A stretch of 64,000 nt of DNA from Actinomycetes bacterium (GCA_021808665.1 JAKBBA010000016.1:9080-73079); one strand, 5' to 3'. Positions 16,159 to 25,253 are shown, counted from the first letter of the stretch. Numbers and translations are program-made. The notes: generated by a model from the sequence alone, not told the origin.

Positions 16159-17239
16159 CAGCGCGACCTCGTCGACGCCACCAAGCAAGAACCCCCAGTG
16201 CGCCAGTCGACAGACCCGCCAATACTGATAAAAGCAGCAGCGAATTTAGGTTCTGGCGTTTTCCCGGAGGAAGGTCATCCCAGTGCCATCTCGGGTCCGT
16301 TGCGACGAACGCCTCGGCGCTCGAGTAAGCAGGTCTCCAACCGGCACCGACAAGCCGGTCGGGTGACACGACCCACGGGTAAGTGGCATAGGCAAGCGCC
16401 TCCGGTGGAACGCCCTTGCCCCACACTTTCCACCCGAGCGCCGCGACGAGGGCGCCGAGCCGGCCTGGCATGTCAAGAGCGGCCAGTCCACCAGCGAGAC
16501 GCCGGGCTTCGTCCTCGGCAATACCCGCGTCAGGGGCCACGTTGAACACTCCGTCCAAGCCGTGCTCCCACGCGAACTCGACGGCCGCAGCCAGGTCGTC
16601 GACGTGAAGGTACTGCACTAGGCGACCCTCGGGTGCGAACCCGGGAATCCCGGTAGCGTCCAAGGCCCGGTAAAGCTGACGGTCGGCTGATCCGACCGTC
16701 ACCGCCGGTCTTAGAACAGCCACCGCGACCGCCCTGTTGGAATCGGACCACTCTGCGATGACTCTCTCGGCTTCTGCCTTCGCTACGGCGAAGGGCAGTT
16801 CGGGATTAGGGAGGATCCGCGACTGCTCGCTCAGTGGCACGTCATTGTCTGACCAGGCGCCGTATACAGTAGCGCTCGACACGTGGACGAAAGCGGCGAT
16901 GCCACAACGTGACGCCAAGCCGAGCGCGCCCCTGACAGCGTTGACGTTAGTGCGCGCCAGCCCCCTTTGCTGCTCGACGCTCGACCCCTCCTCGTCGCCG
17001 GCAGCCCACGCAAGGTGGATGATTGACGTCGCACCTGCCGCCGCACCGACGATCTCAGATTCCTGAGCTCGGGTCAGCATCGACAGGTCGGCCTCGGCGA
17101 CGCAGAGCTTGGGATGTTCCAGCGCAGGTTTGACTCGGTCTAGGGCGACTACGCGTTGGACGTCGACGCGCTCGACGAGCGACCTGATCAGTCTCGATCC
17201 AACCGATCCGGACGCACCGGTGACGACTACGACCTTCAC
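16130..17239 (-). CDS. NAD-dependent epimerase/dehydratase with C-terminal membrane anchor
   Basis: This extended short-chain dehydrogenase has a Rossmann motif T-G-A-S-G-S-V-G-S at its start, I-I-H-L-A-W-A-A-G near residue 80, and S-S-A-T-V-Y-G-A-W. The catalytic Y-x-x-x-K appears to be replaced: the stretch after L-P-N-P-E-L reads P-F-A-V-A-K, so Lys is present but Tyr is Phe. The C-terminus has a hydrophobic helix followed by R-R-R-G-R, an unusual anchor. I chose the GTG at 17237-17239 directly before K-V-V-V-V-T-G; the longer TTG-type extension would overlap the divergent gene. It overlaps the HtrA-like gene's 3' end by 29 bases. Confidence 0.8.
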   Translation of the reverse strand: MKVVVVTGASGSVGSRLIRSLVERVDVQRVVALDRVKPALEHPKLCVAEADLSMLTRAQESEIVGAAAGATSIIHLAWAAGDEEGSSVEQQRGLARTNVNAVRGALGLASRCGIAAFVHVSSATVYGAWSDNDVPLSEQSRILPNPELPFAVAKAEAERVIAEWSDSNRAVAVAVLRPAVTVGSADRQLYRALDATGIPGFAPEGRLVQYLHVDDLAAAVEFAWEHGLDGVFNVAPDAGIAEDEARRLAGGLAALDMPGRLGALVAALGWKVWGKGVPPEALAYATYPWVVSPDRLVGAGWRPAYSSAEAFVATDPRWHWDDLPPGKRQNLNSLLLLSVLAGLSTGALGVLAWWRRRGRAVSAEAGPPR

Positions 17240-17292
17240 AGGCGTGCAATCCCGATACGCTGGGAGGCGGTACCTGAGCGAAACGAGGGTGA

Positions 17293-18525
17293 GTGAGCAC
17301 ACCGCAGGGTTTTGGCGTGGGCGGTCCTTTCGAGGGAGGACCGTTCAGCGAGTTGATGCGCAACATCGCCCACATGTTCACCAGCCAGGGCCCGCTCAAC
17401 TGGGAGGTAGCCGCTCAGATGGCCCAGTGGGCCGCCACGGAAGGCCAGACTGAGCCAAATCCAGACCCTGTATGGCGGGTGCGCTTGGAGGAGCTTCTTC
17501 GAGTCGCGGAGATGCACGTAGCGGAGGCTACAGGTTTGGAGTGGCCTTCGGCAGGTCTGAGCAGCGTCGTTGCGATCACCCGGGCAGAGTGGGCAAAGCG
17601 CTCGCTCGAAGACTGGCATGGCCTGTTCGAGACTCTCGCATTGAGGCTCGTCCCGGGCCGGGAGGGGAATGACCCCAACTCGGCTGGAATTCTCTTCCCG
17701 GCGATCGCTCCAGCAGATGAGCAATCTGGCGATCCGCTTTCGTCGCTGTTCGCCGGTCTGCCCCAGATGCTCGGTCCGTTCCTCGTCGCGTTGCAGGTGG
17801 GATCGATGGTCGGCCAGCTAGCGACGAGGGCCATGGGACAGTTCGATCCTCTCGTGCCTCGGCCCTACCGATCGGAGATTGTGGTGGTGACGTCCACAGT
17901 CGAGCGTTTCGCCGGCGAATGGAGCCTCCCACAAGACGACGTACGGATGTGGCTGTGCCTTCACGAGACGCTTCACAGGGCGGTTCTCGGTCAGAGTTTC
18001 GTCCTCGAAAAGTTGTCGGCGCTCGTCAGAAGCTACGTCGACGCCTTCACTCCCCAGACAGATCCGATCGAAGCCCGTCTGGCCGATTTGGACATCAGCG
18101 ACATGGCGGGAATGCAGGCAGCCTTCGCCGACCCGTCCGCGTTGCTGGCTGGAATGCAAAACGACCGCCAGAAGACTATCCAGGAACAGCTGCGCGCCGT
18201 GCTGTGTGCGCTCAGCGGGTACGTCGACTACCAGATGGACAAGATCGGTCGGAGGCTCGTCGGCTCCTACCCCGCGGTGTCGGAAGCCCTCAGGCGCAGG
18301 CGCCTGGAAGAGACCCCCGGTACCACGATCCTAGCTCAACTGTTCGGAATTACCCTCGCCCAGGAGGACTACGAGGCGGCCAGGGCCTTCGCTGGCGGGG
18401 TGCTAGAACGTGGCGGCGACGCGAGCCTCGCTCGGCTGTGGACCTCCGAGCAAAACCTTCCCACCCCGGCCGAGTTGACAGCCCCAGGTCTGTGGCTTGC
18501 GAGGATCGACCTCCCGAACGATTAA
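17293..18525 (+). CDS. Zinc-dependent metalloprotease, DUF2342/zincin_2 family
   Basis: The 410 residues match actinobacterial DUF2342 proteins (sometimes named coenzyme F420 biosynthesis-associated). The zinc signature HETLH is at residues 224-228 within W-L-C-L-H-E-T-L-H-R, and the glycine-rich N-terminus leads into F-x-x-L-M-R-N-I-A-H-M. No signal peptide is present. The substrate is unknown. The GTG start lies just downstream of GAGGGTGA. In mycobacteria the homologue lies beside the YlbL-like and UPF0182 genes; here the same three families are spread over 13 kb. Confidence 0.9.
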   Translation: MSTPQGFGVGGPFEGGPFSELMRNIAHMFTSQGPLNWEVAAQMAQWAATEGQTEPNPDPVWRVRLEELLRVAEMHVAEATGLEWPSAGLSSVVAITRAEWAKRSLEDWHGLFETLALRLVPGREGNDPNSAGILFPAIAPADEQSGDPLSSLFAGLPQMLGPFLVALQVGSMVGQLATRAMGQFDPLVPRPYRSEIVVVTSTVERFAGEWSLPQDDVRMWLCLHETLHRAVLGQSFVLEKLSALVRSYVDAFTPQTDPIEARLADLDISDMAGMQAAFADPSALLAGMQNDRQKTIQEQLRAVLCALSGYVDYQMDKIGRRLVGSYPAVSEALRRRRLEETPGTTILAQLFGITLAQEDYEAARAFAGGVLERGGDASLARLWTSEQNLPTPAELTAPGLWLARIDLPND

Positions 18526-18606
18526 GGTGTCGCACACAGCGAAGAACCGGTGCAATACACGAAGGTGCCTTAAAGGAACGCTCCGGCGGATGCCGATAGC
18601 GAAAGC

Positions 18607-19377
18607 ATGGCCGACGTTCCTCAACTACCAGAGCCTGAAGGGCCGCCCGGCGAAGCTTACCGACGTCAAGCGTTGGAAGCTACGCTGGCCGAGGCTCTGC
18701 GGGACGCTCGCTTGACCGGACGGCCTGCGCCCTCGACCGTGCCCGACGGCCGGCCCGCTGGAGGCCGCGACCAGGCCGACCCCGGACAGGCGCCCCGCCC
18801 AGCGCCGTCGCTTATTGGATCCATGCGCAGCGCAGATACTCCTGCATCGTCGCCAGGTGGCGGGAAAGCTCCGATCAGCGGGGGCTCGACCATCAGTCGC
18901 CTCGTGGCGCCCGGCGGGACTTCCCGGCTCGCTGGTGGTCAGATCGGCGGCGCCCCGTCAGGTAGCGTCGCAGGCGGCCTCTCCGGACTCGGGAGCGCTC
19001 CTCTAGGGCGCTTGGGCTCCGACGGACTAGAACCTGACGACGTACACGCCGTCATCGAGATGCGCAGACCAGCCCGCAGGTCCCCTCCGCCAGCATCGCA
19101 GATGCCGGACCGTAAGGCGGCTTCGGCCAGTCCTGCAAACGGCAATCCTGATACACAAGCTGGGTCCTCGCAGAGGGCAGGGGAGAGCACCGTCCGAGAC
19201 GAATCCGCCCGGCGTTCGAGCGCGCTGAGCTTCGTAGCTCCCTGGAGCCCTGACTGCGATGACATCCTTCCAGGTGCTACAGCCAAGCGGCAATCCAAAG
19301 GGCCGAAGGGACCGAAGAGCAAGGCAGCAAAGCGCGAAATCAGGCCATTGAGCACCGGGAAATCCAAGAAGCGCTGA
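18607..19377 (+). CDS. Disordered Pro/Ser/Gly-rich protein of unknown function
   Basis: The 256-residue frame starts with ATG after the zincin gene, on the same strand. The N-terminal 35 residues look helical (A-Y-R-R-Q-A-L-E-A-T-L-A-E-A-L-R-D-A-R). The rest is low in complexity, rich in Pro, Ser, Gly and Ala, and ends in a Lys-rich tail (K-G-P-K-G-P-K-S-K, K-S-K-K-R). A short ordered-looking motif, D-D-V-H-A-V-I-E-M-R-R, sits near residue 145. I do not recognise it. The competing minus-strand frames over the same DNA look less protein-like. Reality as a gene is likely but not certain. Confidence 0.5.
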   Translation: MADVPQLPEPEGPPGEAYRRQALEATLAEALRDARLTGRPAPSTVPDGRPAGGRDQADPGQAPRPAPSLIGSMRSADTPASSPGGGKAPISGGSTISRLVAPGGTSRLAGGQIGGAPSGSVAGGLSGLGSAPLGRLGSDGLEPDDVHAVIEMRRPARRSPPPASQMPDRKAASASPANGNPDTQAGSSQRAGESTVRDESARRSSALSFVAPWSPDCDDILPGATAKRQSKGPKGPKSKAAKREIRPLSTGKSKKR

Positions 19378-19423
19378 CCGGTCTGAAATAAAGGCCGCTA
19401 CTGTCGTCGTGGTGACACTTGAG

Positions 19424-19440
19424 GGCTGGGATGCCCAGCC
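19424..19440 (+). terminator. Hairpin between the disordered-protein gene and the sortase
   Basis: GGCTGGG-ATG-CCCAGCC is a perfect 7-bp stem with a 3-nt loop, 47 bases after the upstream stop codon and 28 bases before the sortase GTG. Only a short T-run follows. It could terminate or process the transcript. Confidence 0.4.
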
Positions 19441-19468
19441 GGCATTTCTGCGAGCCTGAGGTGAACAG

Positions 19469-20518
19469 GTGCGAAGAGTAGTCCGCGAAACGGGGATAAG
19501 CCTGATAACCCTCGGGGTGGTCATCCTCGCGTTCGTGGCCTACCAACTCTTTGGGACCAGCATCGCCGAGCAGAACAGCCAGAACACTCTTTCGAAGCAG
19601 TTCTCGTCCAGCATCACCAAGGCTTCCGTACCCCACGTGGCAACCTCGCTCCGACAGCCCTCCTCCACACCCGGATCCGGCGGTGTGACCGCAGCCGCCC
19701 AGAACTCGCAAGGCGTCTCACCTGCAACTGAGAAGCTTCCGTCCGTTCCTACCGGTCAAGCCATCGACCACTTGGAGATCCCTGCGATCGGAGTGGACAA
19801 GTTCGTAGTGGAGGGCACAGCCGAAGCGGACCTCTCCGAAGGTCCCGGCCATTACGAGGGAACTGCGCTTCCAGGCCAGATCGGCAACGTCGGTATCGCC
19901 GGCCACCGGACAACCTACGGAGCGCCGTTCTTCAGGCTCGGTGACCTGAAAACCGGCGATCAGATCCTGATAACCGACCTCTCCGGGCACACTTGGATTT
20001 ACAAGGTGTCCGAGGCACCGGTCGTGGTCAGCCCCAGCGACGTAGCCGTCCTCGACCCGACACCCTTCGCGCAACTGACGCTTACGACTTGCAACCCGAT
20101 CTTCTCGGCGACGAGCCGGATGGTCGTCTTCGCACGCCTCGTGGGCAAGGCGGCGTCGATCTCTGTTGACGAAACTCCCTCGATTTCAACTCTTGCGTCA
20201 GGCCGCTCCTCGGGCGGCTCGACTTCCAACCCGGTGGCGGGTACCGCAACCCCGGCGAAGCCGAGCGCTCCAGCACTACAGGCCCTGACCGGCAAGGTGG
20301 CAGGGTTCAACGGAGGGGGAAGCAGCTCTAAAGCGTGGTTCCCGACCGTGGCTTACGGTGCGGCGGTGCTGCTTTTGTGGCTTGCCACCCGTGTCGTGCT
20401 CGCATCCACCCGCCGATGGAAGCGCTTCGGGGTTCTGGTCGTGGGAGTCGCGGTGTGCGCCGTACCGCTTTGGTTGTGCTTCGAGAACGTCACTAGGCTT
20501 CTGCCGCCGAGCGTCTGA
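19469..20518 (+). CDS. Class E sortase
   Basis: The 349-residue protein has an N-terminal membrane helix (about 10-30), a Ser/Thr-rich linker, a sortase beta-barrel (about 98-225) and two C-terminal hydrophobic helices (about 290-345). The catalytic residues are His146 in G-I-A-G-H-R, Cys208 in T-L-T-T-C-N and Arg217. Class E enzymes of high-GC actinobacteria attach surface proteins with LAxTG-type signals to peptidoglycan. The GTG start follows GAGGTGA closely. No substrate with such a sorting signal is seen in the window. Confidence 0.9.
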   Translation: MRRVVRETGISLITLGVVILAFVAYQLFGTSIAEQNSQNTLSKQFSSSITKASVPHVATSLRQPSSTPGSGGVTAAAQNSQGVSPATEKLPSVPTGQAIDHLEIPAIGVDKFVVEGTAEADLSEGPGHYEGTALPGQIGNVGIAGHRTTYGAPFFRLGDLKTGDQILITDLSGHTWIYKVSEAPVVVSPSDVAVLDPTPFAQLTLTTCNPIFSATSRMVVFARLVGKAASISVDETPSISTLASGRSSGGSTSNPVAGTATPAKPSAPALQALTGKVAGFNGGGSSSKAWFPTVAYGAAVLLLWLATRVVLASTRRWKRFGVLVVGVAVCAVPLWLCFENVTRLLPPSV

Positions 20519-20571
20519 ACAGCAGCGCTCCGATCGAGCCCTGCGGGGTCGGCCGGGCAGGGTTGACGCGA

Positions 20572-20985
20572 TCAAACCGCCATGAGGCTCCGGAAAGCTT
20601 CTAAGACGTCGATGTCGTGAGAATAACTCAGCCGGCTGACTGCCTCTGGGAGGTCGACCCATTCGGCACAGTCGACCTCGTTGGCTCCGCCCGGCTCACC
20701 CGACACGACGGTCATGGCCCAATAGCGAACACGTTTGAAGCGTCCGCTGCGGTCCAAGTACATAGTTGAAGGCAATTCCGAGCCGAGGGCTGCAACGACA
20801 GTCGTCTCTTCTTCTACTTCTCTCAGAGCGGCGTCCTCGTCGGTCTCACCGGGATCCACTTTTCCCTTCGGGAGGCTCCAGTCGTCATAAGCCGGACGGT
20901 GGACCAGCACGACGTGGACACGGTCGCCTTGGCGGCGCCACACGACCCCGCCAGCGGCGAGTACCACATCCGGCTCCTCGCTCAT
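20572..20985 (-). CDS. Nudix hydrolase (MutT-like)
   Basis: The 137 residues form a single Nudix domain with the box G-K-V-D-P-G-E-T-D-E-D-A-A-L-R-E-V-E-E-E. Metal-binding R-E-V-E-E-E is intact, while the usual glycine after it is Thr. Nudix enzymes hydrolyse nucleoside diphosphates linked to another group. The start overlaps the ppk stop by four bases (ATGA). A ppk-mutT1 pair is also known in mycobacteria, where MutT1 has an additional histidine-phosphatase domain that this shorter protein lacks. Confidence 0.9.
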   Translation of the reverse strand: MSEEPDVVLAAGGVVWRRQGDRVHVVLVHRPAYDDWSLPKGKVDPGETDEDAALREVEEETTVVAALGSELPSTMYLDRSGRFKRVRYWAMTVVSGEPGGANEVDCAEWVDLPEAVSRLSYSHDIDVLEAFRSLMAV

Positions 20986-23117
20986 GTAGCGGTCTCCGAC
21001 TCAGGGCTTCTCCTGCCTGATCGGGTCAAGGCGAGCTCTTGCATCTTGTTCTGGGCGTTGAAGGTACCTTCGCGGGACGGCGCTCGCCAACGGCCGTCGG
21101 GTTGCAGCGACCATGAGCGGGCATCGTCGGCCAGGTCGATCTCGAGAATCTCCCACAGCCGTGCTCTCAACTCGGCGGACTCCACTCCCACGATGGCCTC
21201 CACGCGCCTGTCCAAGTTGCGTTCCATCATGTCAGCTGAACCGATGTAGAACTCGCCAGGGCCGTCGTCCTCGCCGGCCGAGAACCAATAGACCCTGGAA
21301 TGCTCCAACCAGCGCCCCACGATGCTCGACACGGAGATGTTCTCCGACAGGCCCGGCAATCCTGGCCGGAGGCAACAGATAGCCCGAACCAGCAGTTCCA
21401 CTCGCACTCCCGCCGACGACGCCCGGTATAAGGCGTCGATGATGTCAGGGTCGACCAGGTTATTGAGCTTCCATATGATCCGACCGCGAGGGCCGAGGGA
21501 GGTCTCGCGTTCGATCAGCTCCACCATCCGCCGTCTGAGTGACGTCGGAGCGACCAGAAGCTTGCGGTACTCCTCCCGACGGCTGTAGCCGGTCAGATAG
21601 TTGAAAAGGTCAGTCAGATCGGCGCCTATGTCGCGATCCGCCGTAAGAATGCCTATGTCCTCGTAGCTCCTGGCTGTCGTAGCGTTGTAGTTCCCCGTCC
21701 CAATGTGACAGAAGCGGGTAATGCCGTCTCCTTCTTGACGGACCACCAAGGACAGCTTCGCGTGGGTCTTCAATCCGACGAGCCCATAGACCACATGAAC
21801 CCCGGCCTGCTCGAGAGCCCTTGCGAAGCCGATGTTCGCTGCTTCGTCCCCGCGAGCCTTTAGCTCTACTATCGCCGCCACCTGCTTGCCTCGCTCGGCG
21901 GCTCGTATCAGCGATCTCACGATCGCCGAATCCCCTGATGTCCGGTACAGCGTCTGCTTGATCGCCAGCACGTCGGGGTCGGCGGCTGCTTGGGCGACGA
22001 ACTCCTCCACCGAGTCCGAGAAGCTGTCATAGGGGTGCTGGATGAGAATGTCAGACCGCCGGATCGCCGAAAACACGTTGGCTACACCGCCGCCGCTGGC
22101 CACCAGCCGAGCCGGGGTCACCGGCGTGAACTGTTCGTCTTTCAGATCAGGCCTGGCGAGACCATAAAGCTGCCACATGGAAGCGAGGTTTAGGGGCCCC
22201 CAAGCTTCGTAGACGTCGTCGTCTTGAAGGTCAAGCTCCCGCACGAGCAGGGCACGAACCTCGTCGGTCATGGTCTCGTCGACCTCGAGGCGCACTGCCC
22301 TCCCGAAGCGCCTCCGACGCAGCTCCATCTCGACCGCCAACAGGAGGTCGTCCGCCTCCTCCTCTTCGAGAGTGAGGTCCGCGTTGCGAGTTACACGGAA
22401 GGCATGGAAACTTTCGATGGTCATGCTCGGGAACAAGGTTGCGAGGTTCGCTGCGATCACCTGCTCTATGCACACGAACCGCTGGCCTCCCGGCAAGCCC
22501 AGCAGCCCAGGAAGAAGTGGCGGGACTTTCACCCTTGCGAAACGCCGAGCCTGCGTCTGCGGGTCGCGCACGATTACCGCCAAGTTGAGAGACAAGTTCG
22601 AGATGTACGGGAAGGGGTGCCCCGGGTCGACCGCAAGTGGAGTGAGGACTGGAAATATGCGTTCGGCGAACACGTCGCGGGTCCAAACCTTGTCCGTATC
22701 CGAAAGCGAAGCCCACTCCTGGATCGTGACACCGTGATCTGCAAGCTGCCCCAAAAGGTGCCTTAGGACTGCAACCCTCCGTTCGAGGAGCTCAGCGGAG
22801 ACGCTGCGAATAGCTTGGAGTTGCGCATCGACGGGCAGCCCGTCGGGGGCTGTGCCGATTCCCGCAGCGAGCTGGTCTTTCAGGCCTGCCACGCGAACCT
22901 GGAAGAACTCGTCCATGTTGGACGCGAAGATGGCAAGGAACTTCACGCGTTCGAGAAGCTTGAGATCTTCCCGCTCGGTCATCGCCAACACCCGCTCGTT
23001 GAAGTCGAGGTTTGACAACTCGCGGTTGAAGAAGCGGTCTCCCCTCCACCTGAGAGCCTTGTGATCGCCCTCGACAGCACGAGCGAAGCTGGGAGCCGGC
23101 GACCCGGGCGAGATCAT
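20982..23117 (-). CDS. ppk: Polyphosphate kinase 1
   Basis: PPK1 reversibly moves the gamma-phosphate of ATP onto polyphosphate. The 711 residues cover the N, H, C1 and C2 domains: N-R-E-L-S-N-L-D-F-N-E-R-V-L near residue 32, P-Y-x-S-F after the ATP site, the catalytic His in L-K-T-H-A-K-L and the second His in F-C-H-I-G-T-G-N-Y-N. It sits in a tight run leuA, small protein, ppk and Nudix. The gap from the small protein is four bases and the overlap with Nudix is four bases. Confidence 0.97.
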   Translation of the reverse strand: MISPGSPAPSFARAVEGDHKALRWRGDRFFNRELSNLDFNERVLAMTEREDLKLLERVKFLAIFASNMDEFFQVRVAGLKDQLAAGIGTAPDGLPVDAQLQAIRSVSAELLERRVAVLRHLLGQLADHGVTIQEWASLSDTDKVWTRDVFAERIFPVLTPLAVDPGHPFPYISNLSLNLAVIVRDPQTQARRFARVKVPPLLPGLLGLPGGQRFVCIEQVIAANLATLFPSMTIESFHAFRVTRNADLTLEEEEADDLLLAVEMELRRRRFGRAVRLEVDETMTDEVRALLVRELDLQDDDVYEAWGPLNLASMWQLYGLARPDLKDEQFTPVTPARLVASGGGVANVFSAIRRSDILIQHPYDSFSDSVEEFVAQAAADPDVLAIKQTLYRTSGDSAIVRSLIRAAERGKQVAAIVELKARGDEAANIGFARALEQAGVHVVYGLVGLKTHAKLSLVVRQEGDGITRFCHIGTGNYNATTARSYEDIGILTADRDIGADLTDLFNYLTGYSRREEYRKLLVAPTSLRRRMVELIERETSLGPRGRIIWKLNNLVDPDIIDALYRASSAGVRVELLVRAICCLRPGLPGLSENISVSSIVGRWLEHSRVYWFSAGEDDGPGEFYIGSADMMERNLDRRVEAIVGVESAELRARLWEILEIDLADDARSWSLQPDGRWRAPSREGTFNAQNKMQELALTRSGRRSPESETAT

Positions 23118-23121
23118 CCGA

Positions 23122-23400
23122 TTACGAGCCGCCCTCTTGATCGGGAAGTCCGAGATCCCACTCCAAAACCAGGTTCTCCCTCTCCGCGTCGCGAACGACC
23201 CTCTCTCGGTTACGGCGAAATTGCGGATCGTGGGGTGGCAGCAAAAGCAGACGTGCCAGAACCCGCTGGCGGAATTCCTCTATCACGGGCCGGTCGCCGA
23301 ACTCGGAGTCGACGCGCCAGTGGGGCGCCACGGGCCCGAGGTACACCACTCGGACGTGGCCCCGGGGGGCACTTTGAGACTCTGTTGACATCGTGGACAT
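23122..23400 (-). CDS. Small conserved-looking protein between leuA and ppk
   Basis: The frame codes for 92 residues from the ATG at 23400; a TTG at 23409 would add three. The product is soluble: R-G-H-V-R-V-V-Y-L-G-P-V-A-P-H-W near the start, then an Arg-rich stretch (F-R-Q-R-V-L-A-R-L-L-L-L-P-P-H-D-P-Q-F) and an acidic end. The tight spacing (leuA stop 11 bases upstream, ppk start four bases downstream) supports a real gene. I do not recognise a family. Confidence 0.65.
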   Translation of the reverse strand: MSTMSTESQSAPRGHVRVVYLGPVAPHWRVDSEFGDRPVIEEFRQRVLARLLLLPPHDPQFRRNRERVVRDAERENLVLEWDLGLPDQEGGS

Positions 23401-23411
23401 ATGCGCCAAGC

Positions 23412-25115
23412 CTACCCGCGGTTGCGATCCCGCAGCCGGTTAGCCGCGCTGATGACCGCCTGGAGAGTGGCATCGAGGATGCTCGAGTGCATGCCAACCC
23501 CCCAAAGGGTCACGCCGTCAGGCCCCCTTGCCGACACGTACGCCGCTGCGCTCGCCTCCGAACCGGAGGTGAGTGCGTGCTCGTGGTAGTCAGTGACCTC
23601 GAAGACCAAGCCCAGGAGGTCGCGCAAACCGTTGACGAGGGCGTCGACGGGCCCGTTCCCGTCCCCTACGACCGTCTCGTGACGACCGTCGAGGAGCACC
23701 TGGGCGACCACCCGAGTCCCCTTGTTCCCAGATGAGACCTCGCTGGATATGAGGCGAACGTTGGCCTCCTCTGCGAGGTAGTCCGAGCTGAAGGCCTCCC
23801 ACAGAGCGGCTGGCTTTATCTCGGTCCCTGTAGCCTCGGTTATCGCCTGCACACGCTTGGAAAACTCCACCTGCAGTCCTCTTGGAAGGTCGAGGTTGTG
23901 TTCGAAGTCCATCAGGTAGGCGACCCCACCCTTCCCCGACTGGCTGTTGACCCTGATGATCGCCTCGTAGGTCCTCCCGACGTGCTTTGGGTCTATCGGA
24001 AGGTAAGGAACCTCCCAACGTCGGTAGGGGTCTGCGAGCGCGTCCATCCCCTTCTTGATCGCATCTTGGTGAGAACCCGAGAAGGCCGTGTACACGAGGT
24101 CACCTGCGTAGGGGTGACGAGGGTGGACAGGCAGCCGGTTGCAGTGCTCGGCGACTTGGCGAAGGTGGTCGATATCGTGAAGGTCCAGCTTCGGGTCGAT
24201 CCCCTCGGTCATCAGGTTGAGAGCCAACGTGACGACGTCCACGTTGCCGGTACGTTCCCCATTGCCGAAGAGGGTGCCCTCCACTCTGTCGGCCCCTGCG
24301 AGCTGAGCGAGCTCCGCTGCGGCGACAGCCGTCCCGCGATCGTTGTGAGGGTGAACGCTGAGCACGACCGCCTCCCTGTTGGGAAGGTTACGATGCATGT
24401 ACTCGATAACGTCTGCGTAGGTGTTCGGCCCGAACATCTCTACGGTGTTCGGAAGGTTGATGATCAACTTGTCATCCACGCTCGGGGTGATCACGTCCAT
24501 GACCGCCGAGCAGATCTCCACTGCGAAGTCCGGCTCTGTCCCCGTGAAGCTCTCAGGAGAATACTCGTAGCTGACTCGGGTGCTACCCACTGAGGATTCG
24601 AACTTCTTGACCAACCGGGCAGCGTTGGTTGCAATGTCGACTATCCCCGGCTTGTCTAGACCGAAGACGACTCTGCGTTGTAGAACCGATGTCGAGTTGT
24701 AGAAGTGGACGATCGCGTGGCGGGCACCGTCTATGGCTTCGAAAGTCCTCTCGATAAGCTCCGGCCGGCACTGCACCAGCACCTGGATGACCACGTCGTC
24801 AGGAATTCGATCCTCGTCGATGATCTGGCGTATGAAGTCGAAGTCAGGCTGGCTGGCGGCGGGGAAACCCACTTCGATCTCCTTGAACCCCATGCCTACG
24901 AGCGTCTCGAAGAACCGGAGCTTGCGAGCAGGGTCCATTGGGTCGATCAGAGCCTGGTTCCCGTCGCGAAGATCGACGCTGCACCACGCTGGCGCTGTTT
25001 CGAGGTGCTTCTCGGGCCAGGTTCGCACGAAGTCAGCGACCCCTTGGAGCGGCCTGAAAGGCTCGTAGAGCGCAAATGGCATCTCGCATGGGGTCGGGTA
25101 CTTGTAGGCGGTCAT
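23412..25115 (-). CDS. leuA: 2-isopropylmalate synthase
   Basis: LeuA condenses acetyl-CoA with 2-oxoisovalerate, the first committed step to leucine. At 567 residues it is the long form common in actinobacteria. Motifs include S-V-D-L-R-D-G-N-Q-A-L with the metal-binding Asp, E-V-G-F-P-A, H-P-H-N-D-R-G with the metal His, and the C-terminal regulatory domain (G-D-G-N-G-P-V-D-A-L) where leucine binds. I place the start at the ATG 25113-25115 because TGAGGTG lies six bases upstream; a GTG nine bases earlier overlaps that ribosome site. The 5' leader carries an attenuator (25220-25331), so transcription should respond to charged leucyl-tRNA. Confidence 0.97.
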   Translation of the reverse strand: MTAYKYPTPCEMPFALYEPFRPLQGVADFVRTWPEKHLETAPAWCSVDLRDGNQALIDPMDPARKLRFFETLVGMGFKEIEVGFPAASQPDFDFIRQIIDEDRIPDDVVIQVLVQCRPELIERTFEAIDGARHAIVHFYNSTSVLQRRVVFGLDKPGIVDIATNAARLVKKFESSVGSTRVSYEYSPESFTGTEPDFAVEICSAVMDVITPSVDDKLIINLPNTVEMFGPNTYADVIEYMHRNLPNREAVVLSVHPHNDRGTAVAAAELAQLAGADRVEGTLFGNGERTGNVDVVTLALNLMTEGIDPKLDLHDIDHLRQVAEHCNRLPVHPRHPYAGDLVYTAFSGSHQDAIKKGMDALADPYRRWEVPYLPIDPKHVGRTYEAIIRVNSQSGKGGVAYLMDFEHNLDLPRGLQVEFSKRVQAITEATGTEIKPAALWEAFSSDYLAEEANVRLISSEVSSGNKGTRVVAQVLLDGRHETVVGDGNGPVDALVNGLRDLLGLVFEVTDYHEHALTSGSEASAAAYVSARGPDGVTLWGVGMHSSILDATLQAVISAANRLRDRNRG

Positions 25116-25219
25116 CTGTAGCACCTCACTGGACTGTCTTGGAAGAAAAGGAGACGAAAAGCGGTGTTACCCGAGAACATTTCCTTACGCACAGCCCTGA
25201 GGAAATGTCGGCGGGAATT

Positions 25220-25253
25220 GAAAAACCTCCTGGCCGTGACGGCACAGGAGGTT
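25220..25253 (-). terminator. leuA attenuator terminator
   Basis: On the minus strand AACCTCCTG pairs with CAGGAGGTT, and GCCG with CGGC inside, around a UCA loop with one bulged base: 13 base pairs. A run of five T closes it. This is a classical intrinsic terminator placed between the leader peptide and leuA. Confidence 0.85.

Noticed and set aside
19469..20518. Sortase substrate near the class E sortase gene
   Set aside because: No protein in the window ends in an LAxTG/LPxTG motif followed by a membrane helix and basic tail.
20539..20562. CCCTGC/GCAGGG inverted repeat between the sortase and Nudix genes
   Set aside because: A 6-bp stem with a 12-base loop and no T-run is too weak to call a terminator.
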